From Bacteroidales bacterium (GTDB lineage Bacteria; Bacteroidota; Bacteroidia; Bacteroidales; CG2-30-32-10), in assembly GCA_035353855.1 (NCBI GenBank), contig DAOQAK010000034.1:1-45370 (forward strand): DNA of 45,370 nt, written 5' to 3'. A program made the translations under genes and the position numbers. Positions 34,431 through 42,756 of the stretch are shown here, one piece after another. The notes beneath the pieces were generated by a model. The model was not told where the DNA came from. It did not search any database and saw only the letters and a program-made list of their open reading frames with translations. How positions within the stretch are numbered: position 1 is the first letter of the stretch; every line of letters begins with the position of its first letter.

Positions 34431-36594
34431 ATAAAGGAATTTTAATATCTATTATGGTGCCTTCTCCTTTTTTACTTTTCATTTCAATAGTTCCGCCAAT
34501 AACATTAACGCGTTCGTGTATGTTGTAAATTCCGTTTCCCTGACTTTTGTAATGTGAATTGTAATTAAAACCTTTGCCATTGTCTTTAATAATAAGCTGA
34601 ATATAATTTCCAAGTTCGAACAGTTCAATACTCGCATCGGTTGCCTGGGAATGTTTTACAATATTATTCAACGCTTCCTGCGAAATCCTGTAAAGATAAG
34701 TACTGATGCGTTCTTCCAGCTTTTTCTTTAATGGTAATGATTCGAAAATAATATTTATGTTTGATGCCTGTCCCATAAGTTTACATAAATTCCTGAGCGC
34801 AGTTTCGAGTCCGAATTCCTTGAGAATAGAGGGCATCAGGTTATCCGATATTTTTCTTACTTCATCAATAGTGGTATTAAACATTTCCTGGACTTCAAGC
34901 AATGAATCTTTTGATGCATGTTGAGCATTGATAATGTTTTCAAGTTTTAGTTTTATTGCAATAAGAAATTGCCCAAGCCCGTCGTGTAATTCGCGCGACA
35001 TGCGCTGGCGTTCGATTTCCTGTCCGTCGATAAGTGCAGATAATCTTTTTTCGCGTTCATCTTTTAATGCTGATTCCACTTCTTTACGTTTTGAAATATC
35101 TCTTAAAACTGTTGCATTAATTTTTCTTCCTTTGTATTCAACCAGTCCTTGTTGCACTTCTACCGGAAAATTTTTTCCGGTGTTGGAAATACACAAAGCT
35201 TCGAAAGCATGAATATTGAGGTAACCGGTGATTTTATTTTTTTTGCTTAATGGTAAAATAATTTCACTGATTTCTTTTTTCATCAGCTCATCTTCAGTAA
35301 AACCGGTAAGGATAGACAACGCATTGTTTAATAAAATAGGTTTGTTATTTTCATGTAAAATTATTCCATCAGTTGTAGCTTCATAAAAATGTCTTAATCT
35401 TTCTTCTCTTTCGTGCAATTGTTCTGTTGTGGTTTTTAGTTTAGCAGTCATTGAATTGAACGATTCTGTTAAAGCTCCTATTTCATCTTTTCCCGCAACT
35501 TCTACTCTTGTATTAAAATCACCTTCACCTATTTTGATTGCTGCATTTTTAAGCCTTATTATTGGTTGAGAGATGGTCCTTGCAATGATATAAGTTATAG
35601 CAAGTATAAATAAAATGAGTAATGTGCTAAGAAAAAAAATATCATTCCTGATTTTCATAACTGGGATCATTGCTTCTTTCAAGTCAATTTCTGCAATAAT
35701 TGCCCAATTGACATTGTGTATATTTAGTTTGCTGTAAGAACTTAGAACAGGTATATTTCTGTAATCATTAATGATTTCCGTTCCCTGTTTTCCTGATAAA
35801 GCATTTTGTGAAGCAGTGGTTTTAACACGTTGTTTCATTAATGATTTCTGAATAAAACGGGAATCACTTCGTAAAAAATAATCCTGTCCAACTAAGTATG
35901 ATTCGCCTGTTTCGCCCAATCCATTTTCGCTACTGTTTTCAAGCATGATGTTATTAATAGCATTGATTGAAATAAGCAATGAAATATATCCGCATTTTTT
36001 TTTCTTGTTGTTTAAAATTGGGGATGATATATAATAAGAAGGAAGATGTTGATTGAAAGGGTCGTTTAGAAAATCAAGGAAAATGGAGTTATTGATTTTT
36101 GATGAAGAGTCATTAAGAATTTTAATACATGAATATTGGGGCTTTGATAAATTATCAATGTGAAGCGAATCGTTGGATGTAGATGATGTATAAATAATAT
36201 GGTTCAACGTATCCGTAATAATAAATTTATCATAGTAATCATAAGCCTTTATATAAAGATTGAAGAATTGGTCATATTCATTAGAAGAAATAGAATATAT
36301 GTTGTTTGAAATTTCTGTTTTTTTAGTATAAGGCAAGGTTGTCATTTCTTTAACTTCGCTTGTTTGAGCAAATAAATAGATATCCCTGAACCGGTCTGAA
36401 AAAAAATCTTCTATCCTGTTTTTTTTTACAACCCTTATGGATGTGAGTTGATCAAATGTTCGGTCGGTTAATGATTTACTTGCCGAAAAATATGAATAAA
36501 CACCAACGATTACAGTTGAGCCTATTCCCATGATCAGGAATAGAATTATCAGCTTAGTTGCTATTGATAAGTTTCTGAAAAAAATGAGTTTCAT
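34411..36594 (-). CDS. hybrid-free sensor histidine kinase: Cache-HAMP-PAS-HisKA_3
   Basis: The 727-residue kinase has helix 1 at about 12-35. A long extracytoplasmic domain follows (about 36-315) with double-Cache features (SILF...ISSPILNNKKKKCGYISLLISI, ETGESYLVGQDYFLRSDSRF, VNWAIIAEIDLKEA), then helix 2 at 318-338. The HAMP domain is at 338-395, PAS at 400-500 (ATTDGIILHENNKPILLNNALSILTGFTEDEL), HisKA_3 dimerisation with H537 in SRELHDGLGQ, and HATPase with N-box EALNNIVKHSQA and DNGKGF at 671-676. Cache domains bind small ligands such as amino acids or amines in the periplasm. Because it stands between two ammonium channels, I infer a nitrogen-related ligand, not shown by the sequence. 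It overlaps the regulator gene by 20 bases. Confidence 0.93.
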   Translation of the reverse strand: MKLIFFRNLSIATKLIILFLIMGIGSTVIVGVYSYFSASKSLTDRTFDQLTSIRVVKKNRIEDFFSDRFRDIYLFAQTSEVKEMTTLPYTKKTEISNNIYSISSNEYDQFFNLYIKAYDYYDKFIITDTLNHIIYTSSTSNDSLHIDNLSKPQYSCIKILNDSSSKINNSIFLDFLNDPFNQHLPSYYISSPILNNKKKKCGYISLLISINAINNIMLENSSENGLGETGESYLVGQDYFLRSDSRFIQKSLMKQRVKTTASQNALSGKQGTEIINDYRNIPVLSSYSKLNIHNVNWAIIAEIDLKEAMIPVMKIRNDIFFLSTLLILFILAITYIIARTISQPIIRLKNAAIKIGEGDFNTRVEVAGKDEIGALTESFNSMTAKLKTTTEQLHEREERLRHFYEATTDGIILHENNKPILLNNALSILTGFTEDELMKKEISEIILPLSKKNKITGYLNIHAFEALCISNTGKNFPVEVQQGLVEYKGRKINATVLRDISKRKEVESALKDEREKRLSALIDGQEIERQRMSRELHDGLGQFLIAIKLKLENIINAQHASKDSLLEVQEMFNTTIDEVRKISDNLMPSILKEFGLETALRNLCKLMGQASNINIIFESLPLKKKLEERISTYLYRISQEALNNIVKHSQATDASIELFELGNYIQLIIKDNGKGFNYNSHYKSQGNGIYNIHERVNVIGGTIEMKSKKGEGTIIDIKIPLYEQKEN

Positions 36595-36648
36595 TCGAAA
36601 ATGAATTAATTAACAAATATCAGGAAAGTATCCAAATAGATAATAAAA

Positions 36649-36686
36649 TTTCAGTAAAATACTTATATGTTTCAGTAAAATACTTA
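36649..36686 (+). promoter_or_regulatory. 17-bp direct repeat with 21-bp period, candidate regulator operator
   Basis: TTTCAGTAAAATACTTA occurs at 36649-36665 and again, without a mismatch, at 36670-36686. The 21-base period equals two DNA turns, so two dimers would bind the same face. Each unit contains CAGTA-N3-TACTT. With a -7 box at 36704-36711 they sit near -60 and -39, typical activator positions. Confidence 0.7.
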
Positions 36687-36703
36687 AATTGGAACAAATG
36701 ATT

Positions 36704-36711
36704 TATATTTG
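36704..36711 (+). promoter_or_regulatory. -7 box of the Rh channel gene
   Basis: TATATTTG is a full match to TAnnTTTG. The expected -33 TTG is missing; the proximal direct repeat covers that position instead, as in activator-dependent promoters. Confidence 0.6.
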
Positions 36712-36748
36712 CCACGAAAATAAATAGTTCCACTTAATTATAAACTAA

Positions 36749-37921
36749 ATGAAATCTGGTAAATTTTTCAGGAGTATTACAGCAATGTTGCTGCTGGTAC
36801 TTTCGTCTACTTGTTCATTTGCGCAGGAAGTAACTACAGGTGGTTTAGCCCCTGCACTTATCAATGACCAGCGTTACAATCGTGCCATTCATATTATGGC
36901 AATGTTGCTGATTGGTTTTGGCTTTTTAATGGTATTCGTCAGGAAATACGGACGTTCTGCATTAACTGCTACTTTTTTACTGGTAAGCGCTTCTATACCG
37001 ATATATTTTTATACAAAAGGAATAGGCATATTTGGCAGTGCCAGCGAAGAAATTGAAAAACTGATATTAGCCGAATTCGGCGCTGCCAGTTTATTGATTG
37101 CTGCCGGAGCTGTTCTGGGAAGATTAAAAATGCCTCAATATATTTTACTCGGATTGCTTTTTGTTCCATTCTATATGTTTAACGAATGGGTTGTACTTGG
37201 TGGAGGGTTGGGATTAATTCCAGCCGGAACTGTTGTTGATACCGGTGGTTCAATAGTTATACACGCATTCGGAGCTATTTTCGGACTTGGTGTAGCGCTT
37301 ACAATGACTACCAAGCAGGAATTTGAAAAAACAATCGAATCTGATGCTACAAGTGATCGGTACTCTATGCTGGGGAGTATGATATTATGGGTTTTTTGGC
37401 CAAGCTTTTGTGCAGCTTTAGTAACTCCGGAGCAAATGCCTCATACTGTTGTAAACGTAATTGTAGCACTTTGTGGTTCAACATTAGCTACCTATTTATT
37501 CTCCGTTTCATTACGTAAAAAAATCAGTATTGCCGATATTGCTAATGCTGCTCTTGCTGGTGGTGTTGCAATTGGTTCAACATGTGCCAATGCAAGTCAT
37601 ACTGTTGCAATGATTATTGGTATTCTTGCAGGGGGACTTTCTACGTTTGGATTTGCTGTAATTCAATCGAAACAACAGAAATGGATGAAGCTGATTGATA
37701 CCTGTGGCGTTACCAATTTGCACGGGCTTCCCGGGTTAATGGGTGGTTTGGCTGCTTTACCTATAATACACGGACTTAATATACAAAGCCAACTTTCGGG
37801 TGTTGGGCTTACAATTCTGATCGCTATTGTTGCAGGAATTATAACAGGAAAGATTCTGCCTATTATGGGAAGAAGAACAGAAGCATACGAAGATGCTGAA
37901 GAATTTCTTGATGCAGAATAG
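36749..37921 (+). CDS. Rhesus (Rh)-type ammonium/ammonia channel
   Basis: The 390-residue protein has a cleavable signal peptide (MKSGKFFRSITAMLLLVLSSTCSFAQ). It resembles the animal Rh glycoproteins more than Amt: RAIHIMAMLLIGFGFLMVFVRKYGRSA (compare [20 protein letters not shown]), GSMILWVFWPSFCAAL (compare GT.FLW.FWPSFN.A), IANAALAGGVAIGS and DTCGVTNLHGLPGLMGG (compare DTCGVHNLHGMPG). The twin pore histidines are in SIVIHAFG and NLHGLPG. Rh channels pass NH3, and perhaps CO2, without the GlnK control of Amt. The Amt tail is absent; it ends in an acidic tail. It is divergent from the kinase gene and has the repeat-bearing promoter. A true Amt lies 4 kb away. Confidence 0.9.
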   Translation: MKSGKFFRSITAMLLLVLSSTCSFAQEVTTGGLAPALINDQRYNRAIHIMAMLLIGFGFLMVFVRKYGRSALTATFLLVSASIPIYFYTKGIGIFGSASEEIEKLILAEFGAASLLIAAGAVLGRLKMPQYILLGLLFVPFYMFNEWVVLGGGLGLIPAGTVVDTGGSIVIHAFGAIFGLGVALTMTTKQEFEKTIESDATSDRYSMLGSMILWVFWPSFCAALVTPEQMPHTVVNVIVALCGSTLATYLFSVSLRKKISIADIANAALAGGVAIGSTCANASHTVAMIIGILAGGLSTFGFAVIQSKQQKWMKLIDTCGVTNLHGLPGLMGGLAALPIIHGLNIQSQLSGVGLTILIAIVAGIITGKILPIMGRRTEAYEDAEEFLDAE

Positions 37922-37938
37922 TTAACTAATTAAGTTTC

Positions 37939-37979
37939 AGAAATCTCGTTTTTTTTATTTAAAAAGAAACGAGATTTCT
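37939..37979. terminator. terminator after the Rh gene
   Basis: AGAAATCTCGTTT (37939-37951) pairs perfectly with AAACGAGATTTCT (37967-37979) around a 15-base loop, followed by TATTTTTG. The T-stretch completes a terminator and also forms the next gene's -7 box. Confidence 0.7.
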
Positions 37980-37987
37980 TATTTTTG
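37980..37987 (+). promoter_or_regulatory. -7 box of the DUF4831 gene
   Basis: TATTTTTG is a full TAnnTTTG match, 17 bases before the ATG at 38005. No clear -33; it abuts the terminator stem. Confidence 0.45.
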
Positions 37988-38004
37988 TATCAAACAATAA
38001 AGTT

Positions 38005-39213
38005 ATGAGAATAAGATTTCAGGTTTTTTATTGCGCTATGATGTTGATGCTTGTATGTTCATGTACTTCTTCAATTAACGTGATACATATTGATACGAAA
38101 AATGAAAATACCGATAACAGGGAAAGTAAAAAGGATTTGTTAAGTAAAGGCATTTATTATTCATTGCCTAAAACGGTTGTTACTGCAAACGTTACTGTTG
38201 AAAAAACGGATAAAATAAAAGGGCCTTATGCTTCATACGCATTAAAATACCTGGGGCTTGCAAATGTGATTGAAGAAAATTCAACTTCTTATACAATAAA
38301 ATCGTTGACTCTTAGCGGTAAAAGTATTCCTGATGATGAACAATATTATTTTATAGATTGCAGTAAAATCAGAAGAAAATCATTATCGCTGAACTTTGGC
38401 GAAGAAGGTATGATAACAGGTATCTGTAAAAAAAATATGGAATTGAAAAATATTTTTCCTGATACATCTGTTGCAGGTGATGACAAATATTTTAATGAAC
38501 ACGAATTCCTTAATTCCAATATTGCCTTAGCTTTCGATACTACCATTGAAAAGATAAACCTGGATTCCACAGTAATCACTAAAAAGAATATTAAAAAAGT
38601 TTATGTTACCAAAACTGCTGAACAAAAAGCACAGGAAGCTGCTGCTTTAATTTTGAAACTGGAAGAAGCTAAAATTGATTTGTATGCAGGTTATTCGGAA
38701 GTGAACTATTCCAAAGAAACTATTCAATATATGGTTGAAAAAATTGAAAAAATGGAAAAGGAATATATTAACTTGTTTACAGGTGCGGTAGTTAAACACA
38801 CGCAAAAATATTCCTTTACATATATTCCTGTTAAAGGAAAAACGAACATTCCGCTTTTCCGTATGTCTGATAAATTTGGTATTTGCGATACTTCTGATTA
38901 TAAAGGTGAGGCTGTTTATCTTGCAATTAAACCTATAGGAAATACCGATGTTCTTAAATCATTTGATGAATCGCGTGCCGATGCGAAAGAAAAAAATCAT
39001 GGCATTTATTATCGTATTCCTGCCAATGCTTGTGTTTCATTAATTCAAAATGAAAAACAAATTGCATCTTCCGATATATTGATTTCGCAATTAGGAATGA
39101 TTAGTGAAATGAATAACAATAATGTTAAATCGGTATTCCTTTATCCTGAGACCGGTTCAGTGAAAAAAATTATTTTGGGAAAAGGAAAACCAAAACATTT
39201 TCATCATCATTGA
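38005..39213 (+). CDS. DUF4831-family lipoprotein
   Basis: The 402-residue protein has a lipoprotein signal with VCSC and the lipid cysteine at C20. The family start is visible: GIYYSLPKTVVTANVTVEKTDKIKGPYASYALKYLGL. DUF4831 proteins are typical of Bacteroidales, are secreted and have no assigned function. A helix-rich middle (EQKAQEAAALILKLEEAKIDLYAGYSE) and a C-terminal GIYYRIPANACVSLI strand region follow; the latter partly repeats the N-terminal GIYYSLP stretch, hinting at two similar halves. The protein ends in histidines (KHFHHH). Likely an outer-membrane lipoprotein; no partner is identifiable. Confidence 0.85.
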   Translation: MRIRFQVFYCAMMLMLVCSCTSSINVIHIDTKNENTDNRESKKDLLSKGIYYSLPKTVVTANVTVEKTDKIKGPYASYALKYLGLANVIEENSTSYTIKSLTLSGKSIPDDEQYYFIDCSKIRRKSLSLNFGEEGMITGICKKNMELKNIFPDTSVAGDDKYFNEHEFLNSNIALAFDTTIEKINLDSTVITKKNIKKVYVTKTAEQKAQEAAALILKLEEAKIDLYAGYSEVNYSKETIQYMVEKIEKMEKEYINLFTGAVVKHTQKYSFTYIPVKGKTNIPLFRMSDKFGICDTSDYKGEAVYLAIKPIGNTDVLKSFDESRADAKEKNHGIYYRIPANACVSLIQNEKQIASSDILISQLGMISEMNNNNVKSVFLYPETGSVKKIILGKGKPKHFHHH

Positions 39214-39249
39214 TCTTTGTAAATTAAACTTCAGGAATAACAACATATA

Positions 39250-40671
39250 ATGTCATCGCAGGATAATAATGTATTCAAACTTGTTATTTGTTTTTTTAAA
39301 AATGATAATCATATCCTGTACGTAATTCTTATTTGCAGTTTTATACTTTCAGCAATTTGTATTCACAAAGGCCATAACTGGGGTGGCGATTTTTCGCAAT
39401 ATATCGCACAGGCAATATCAATAAATAATAATTCCATAAAAGAGTTGTATGAGCAGAATAAATTCTCAATGGATCATTCTGATATATTATTAGGTCCATA
39501 CATGTATCCTGTAGGGTTTCCATTGATACTTAGTGTAGTTTACTTTTTCTTTGGAATGAATTTTATTGTGATGAAATGGGTTTCTACTTTATTTTTTATT
39601 GCATCGCTTCCATTGATATATCTTATTTCTAAAAAACTTTTATGCAATGAAAAATATGCTTTATTACTTATTGCCTGTGTTGCTTTAAATAAGTTTTTCC
39701 TTGTTTTTACCGATAATGTGTTATCCGATTTTCCTTATTTGTTTTTTAGTTTGCTTGCCATATATCTGATGGAAAAGAGTAATACAGCAATGAAACAACT
39801 ATTGCTTGGAGTTATTATTTTTTATGCATACATCGTAAGAGATATCGGTATTATACTTCTCCCAACGCTTTTAATTTTTCAATTGCAAAAAATAATAATT
39901 GAAAAACAATACCAGAAAAAACAATTTTGGCTTTATTCGTTACCTTATTTTGTATTTGCTGTGTTGTTTGCATTGAACCTGCTAATATTGCCATTTGGCA
40001 ACGCGAAGCATTATGAAATGTTTTTAAATATAAAGTTTACAGCATCATATTTTAATTATTATACAAATCTTTTTTCCGATTATTTTTTTAATCAAACAAT
40101 TTCCGTTTACTTATGGATTCCATTGTTTTTATTAATACTTACAGGAATGTTGTATAAAATTAAAAATCGGTTTCATATTTTGTTTTATGTTTTGGGAATA
40201 TATTTTGTTTGCATTATGTGGCCATCGGAACAAGGTATGCGCCTGCTTTTCCCGATAATCCCTTTTGTTCTTTTTTATATGATACAAGGATTTTTATTGT
40301 TAAGCAAAACAATTAAATTTAAATATTTAAATGTTACTTTATTTGTGTTTGCATTCTTTATAGTATTGCAGGGACAACGCGATTCTGTTCGGCTTTCAAG
40401 AATAAATACAGACGATGTGAAAACTAAAGAAATGGAAAACATGTATGCTTTTATTAAACAAAACACAAATAAAGATGCAATTATAGAATTTGATAATCCA
40501 AGAATGTTAAGGCTTTTTACAGAACGAAATTCGTTTTGCTCTTCTTATAGCGATACCGTAAAAACCTATGCAGATTATGTGTTGTGTGGTAAAAATGAAA
40601 AAAATGATTCTCTTATTTTAAAAGAAATTTATTCCAATAACAGATATGTTTTTTATAAAATTATTAAATAA
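39250..40671 (+). CDS. multi-pass membrane glycosyltransferase-like protein (GT39/ArnT-like)
   Basis: The 473-residue protein has about 11 hydrophobic helices. The first extracytoplasmic loop has WGGDFSQYIAQAIS, the aspartate position of GT-C enzymes such as ArnT and the PMT mannosyltransferases. Then comes GPYMYPVGFPLILSVVYFFFG (compare the acidic/proline loop of the PMT_2 family). A periplasmic C-terminal segment follows the last helix (MYAFIKQNTNKDAIIEFDNPRMLRLFTERNS). GT-C enzymes take sugars from lipid phosphate carriers. The acceptor is unknown, and the assignment rests on topology plus loop 1 only. Confidence 0.68.
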   Translation: MSSQDNNVFKLVICFFKNDNHILYVILICSFILSAICIHKGHNWGGDFSQYIAQAISINNNSIKELYEQNKFSMDHSDILLGPYMYPVGFPLILSVVYFFFGMNFIVMKWVSTLFFIASLPLIYLISKKLLCNEKYALLLIACVALNKFFLVFTDNVLSDFPYLFFSLLAIYLMEKSNTAMKQLLLGVIIFYAYIVRDIGIILLPTLLIFQLQKIIIEKQYQKKQFWLYSLPYFVFAVLFALNLLILPFGNAKHYEMFLNIKFTASYFNYYTNLFSDYFFNQTISVYLWIPLFLLILTGMLYKIKNRFHILFYVLGIYFVCIMWPSEQGMRLLFPIIPFVLFYMIQGFLLLSKTIKFKYLNVTLFVFAFFIVLQGQRDSVRLSRINTDDVKTKEMENMYAFIKQNTNKDAIIEFDNPRMLRLFTERNSFCSSYSDTVKTYADYVLCGKNEKNDSLILKEIYSNNRYVFYKIIK

Positions 40672-40675
40672 AGGG

Positions 40676-41830
40676 TTATATAAAATTCAATGTAATATCT
40701 AATATTTCCGGTCGGTTTCCTATTCTCAGCTGAGGTCCCCATGCACCATATCCATTGGAAACATAATAATACGTATTTCCTTTTTTTATATATCCATGGC
40801 TTAATTCAAAAATTGCATTAGTAATATAATTGATCGGCCAGAGTTGCCCGTGATGTGTATGTCCCGAAAGCTGAAAATCTACACCATTTTTTTCTGCATC
40901 CTCCAAATGTAAAGGTTGATGATCCATCAGGATTATTGGTAAATCTTTGTTCACATGAGCAAGAATATCTTCCAGTTTTTTTCTGTCTTTTCCGGTTTGC
41001 CAGCGTGAGTCTTTGTCATCACGTCCAACAATATAAAAAGAATTTTCAATACCAATACATTCATCGCGTAAAAGTCTTATACCAATACTTGCAATATATG
41101 CCGAACTTTTCATGATACCTCCAATGAATTCATGATTTCCTGTAACAGCATATTTGCCCAGTGGAATATCCAGTTTGCGAAAAGCTGCTCCCATGTCCAG
41201 TTCTATAACAGGTCGGGGCACTTCGTCAATAATATCTCCGACAAATAAAACCATATCAGGGTTTAGCTTTTTAATTTTATCTGCAAGAGTTTCTGTTCTT
41301 TTTCTTCCAAATAAAATTCCTAAATGTATGTCGGAAACAGCTACTACCCGAAGGCTTTTGTATTTCCCCGCTTTTTTATTGATGTCAAGATTTAATTTTC
41401 GGATAACGGGGATTCTTGCATTTATAAAACCTGCAATCTGTAAAACAACAACAATAAATACAGATGTGAAAAAAAGTATTCCTTTTGTATTGCTGCATGA
41501 AAAATATAATTTTGAAGGAAGGAAACCTATAAAGTAATCAGCAAGCCTGATAATATCGATACACAGGATGATTAGCAGGAAATATAAAATCGCACCAATC
41601 CAGAATGAACTCAGCCAGCTTACCGGGCGCGAAACCCTGAACATATGTGTACGTTCAAGAAATTTTCCGAAAGGGAACGAAAGGGATAGAACAGAAAAAA
41701 TAATATTGAAAATAAATTTGCTTTTATCATCAGAAAGGCAACTATAGCCTCGTTCATAAATATAAAAATTAAGCAGTGCATATACACTGAAAAATATAGT
41801 GAAAAAGATTGCAATCGCTTTTTTTCTCAT
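40676..41830 (-). CDS. membrane-anchored metallophosphoesterase (YkuE/YaeI-like)
   Basis: The 384-residue protein has four hydrophobic helices in residues 1-140. The calcineurin-like phosphoesterase domain follows: VVAVSDIHLG (DxH), DMVLFVGDIIDE (GDxxD), YAVTGNHEFIGG (GNHE), ILMDHQPLHLE and QLSGHTHHGQLWP (GHxHxGQ). This motif set is typical of the YkuE/YaeI group, some of which hydrolyse lipid-linked pyrophosphates such as UDP-diacylglucosamine. Membrane anchoring suggests a lipid substrate, which I infer. It precedes the GT-C-like gene tail to tail and lies 3 bases after the dehydrogenase gene stop, likely co-transcribed. Confidence 0.88.
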   Translation of the reverse strand: MRKKAIAIFFTIFFSVYALLNFYIYERGYSCLSDDKSKFIFNIIFSVLSLSFPFGKFLERTHMFRVSRPVSWLSSFWIGAILYFLLIILCIDIIRLADYFIGFLPSKLYFSCSNTKGILFFTSVFIVVVLQIAGFINARIPVIRKLNLDINKKAGKYKSLRVVAVSDIHLGILFGRKRTETLADKIKKLNPDMVLFVGDIIDEVPRPVIELDMGAAFRKLDIPLGKYAVTGNHEFIGGIMKSSAYIASIGIRLLRDECIGIENSFYIVGRDDKDSRWQTGKDRKKLEDILAHVNKDLPIILMDHQPLHLEDAEKNGVDFQLSGHTHHGQLWPINYITNAIFELSHGYIKKGNTYYYVSNGYGAWGPQLRIGNRPEILDITLNFI

Positions 41831-41833
41831 GAT

Positions 41834-42673
41834 TTACAAATTGCAAAACTTCTCGCTAATTTCCCATAATCTTTTTTGTATATCAGGATTATAAGATGAT
41901 CTGATGGATTTAATTTCTTTTTTCTCTTTAAAGTATTTTCCGCTTATTCCTTCTGCATCGGGCGAAGATGCAAGCCAAATAGCAGTTTCGGCTCCTTTTT
42001 CGGCTGTAATAAGAATGGGATTTATCAATTTCCAGAAAAACCCGAAATAATTATTTTTCATGTCGGTCGCAAACCTTGTTTTTACCATGCCCGGATGAAG
42101 GCAGTTTGCAGTAATATTTGTTCCCTGCAACCTTCGGGCAAGTTCGTATGTGAAAATAATATTGGCAAGTTTTGATTGTGCATACACTTTGAATGAATCG
42201 TATCTTTTTTCAAAATTCAAATCATTGAAATTAATCTTGCCATAATTCGATGCTATCGATGCTACACTTATAATTCGGGCTTTGGGTGCAGCTTTAAGGT
42301 TTTCGAGCAAAAGATTTGTAAGAAGAAAATAAGCTAAATGATTTACGGCAAAGGTCAATTCAAAACCATCAATAGTTGTTATTCGTTTATGATTAATTCC
42401 TCCTGCATTGTTAACAAGTACGTTGATAACCGGGAATTTTGTTTTTATTTCTATTGCCAGTTTTCTTATTTCTGCTTGTGATGAAAGATCGGCAATGAAT
42501 AATTCAATTTTATTATTTTTTGTTTTTTCAATAATTGATTTTAAAACGGTTTCTCCTTTTTCCCTGTTGCGGCATACCAGTCCAAGGGTAGCTCCCATGC
42601 CTGCCAGAGCAACAGCTGTTGCCAGTCCCATCCCTGAAGTTGCGCCTGTAATAATGCAGATTTTGTCTTTCAT
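41834..42673 (-). CDS. short-chain dehydrogenase/reductase (retinol dehydrogenase-like)
   Basis: The 279-residue SDR has the cofactor loop ITGATSGMGLATA (TGxxxGxG), a basic residue after strand 2 (VCRNREKG) favouring NADP, NNAGG, the serine in SVASIAS, catalytic YAQSK and TNITANCLHPGMVKTRF. It resembles the RDH/WW-domain oxidoreductase subgroup with a long C-terminal region. Substrate unknown. ATG 42673 is chosen; the nine extra codons upstream include no conserved residues. It is followed 4 bases later by the metallophosphoesterase gene. Confidence 0.88.
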   Translation of the reverse strand: MKDKICIITGATSGMGLATAVALAGMGATLGLVCRNREKGETVLKSIIEKTKNNKIELFIADLSSQAEIRKLAIEIKTKFPVINVLVNNAGGINHKRITTIDGFELTFAVNHLAYFLLTNLLLENLKAAPKARIISVASIASNYGKINFNDLNFEKRYDSFKVYAQSKLANIIFTYELARRLQGTNITANCLHPGMVKTRFATDMKNNYFGFFWKLINPILITAEKGAETAIWLASSPDAEGISGKYFKEKKEIKSIRSSYNPDIQKRLWEISEKFCNL

Positions 42674-42683
42674 AGTTTTTATG

Positions 42684-42741
42684 ATAAGTAGACAAGGCAT
42701 AAGTAGTAAGTTACTTCTTATTACTTATGCCTTAGTCTTAT
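42684..42741 (-). terminator. long hairpin, likely terminator of the peptidase gene
   Basis: Core arms AAGGCATAAGTA (42694-42705) and TACTTATGCCTT (42722-42733) pair perfectly. The stem extends inward to a 6-base loop at 42711-42716 and outward with a small bulge. It lies just after the leftward peptidase gene stop (42757) and 11 bases before the dehydrogenase ATG. Confidence 0.6.
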
Positions 42742-42756
42742 AAATAAATATTATTA

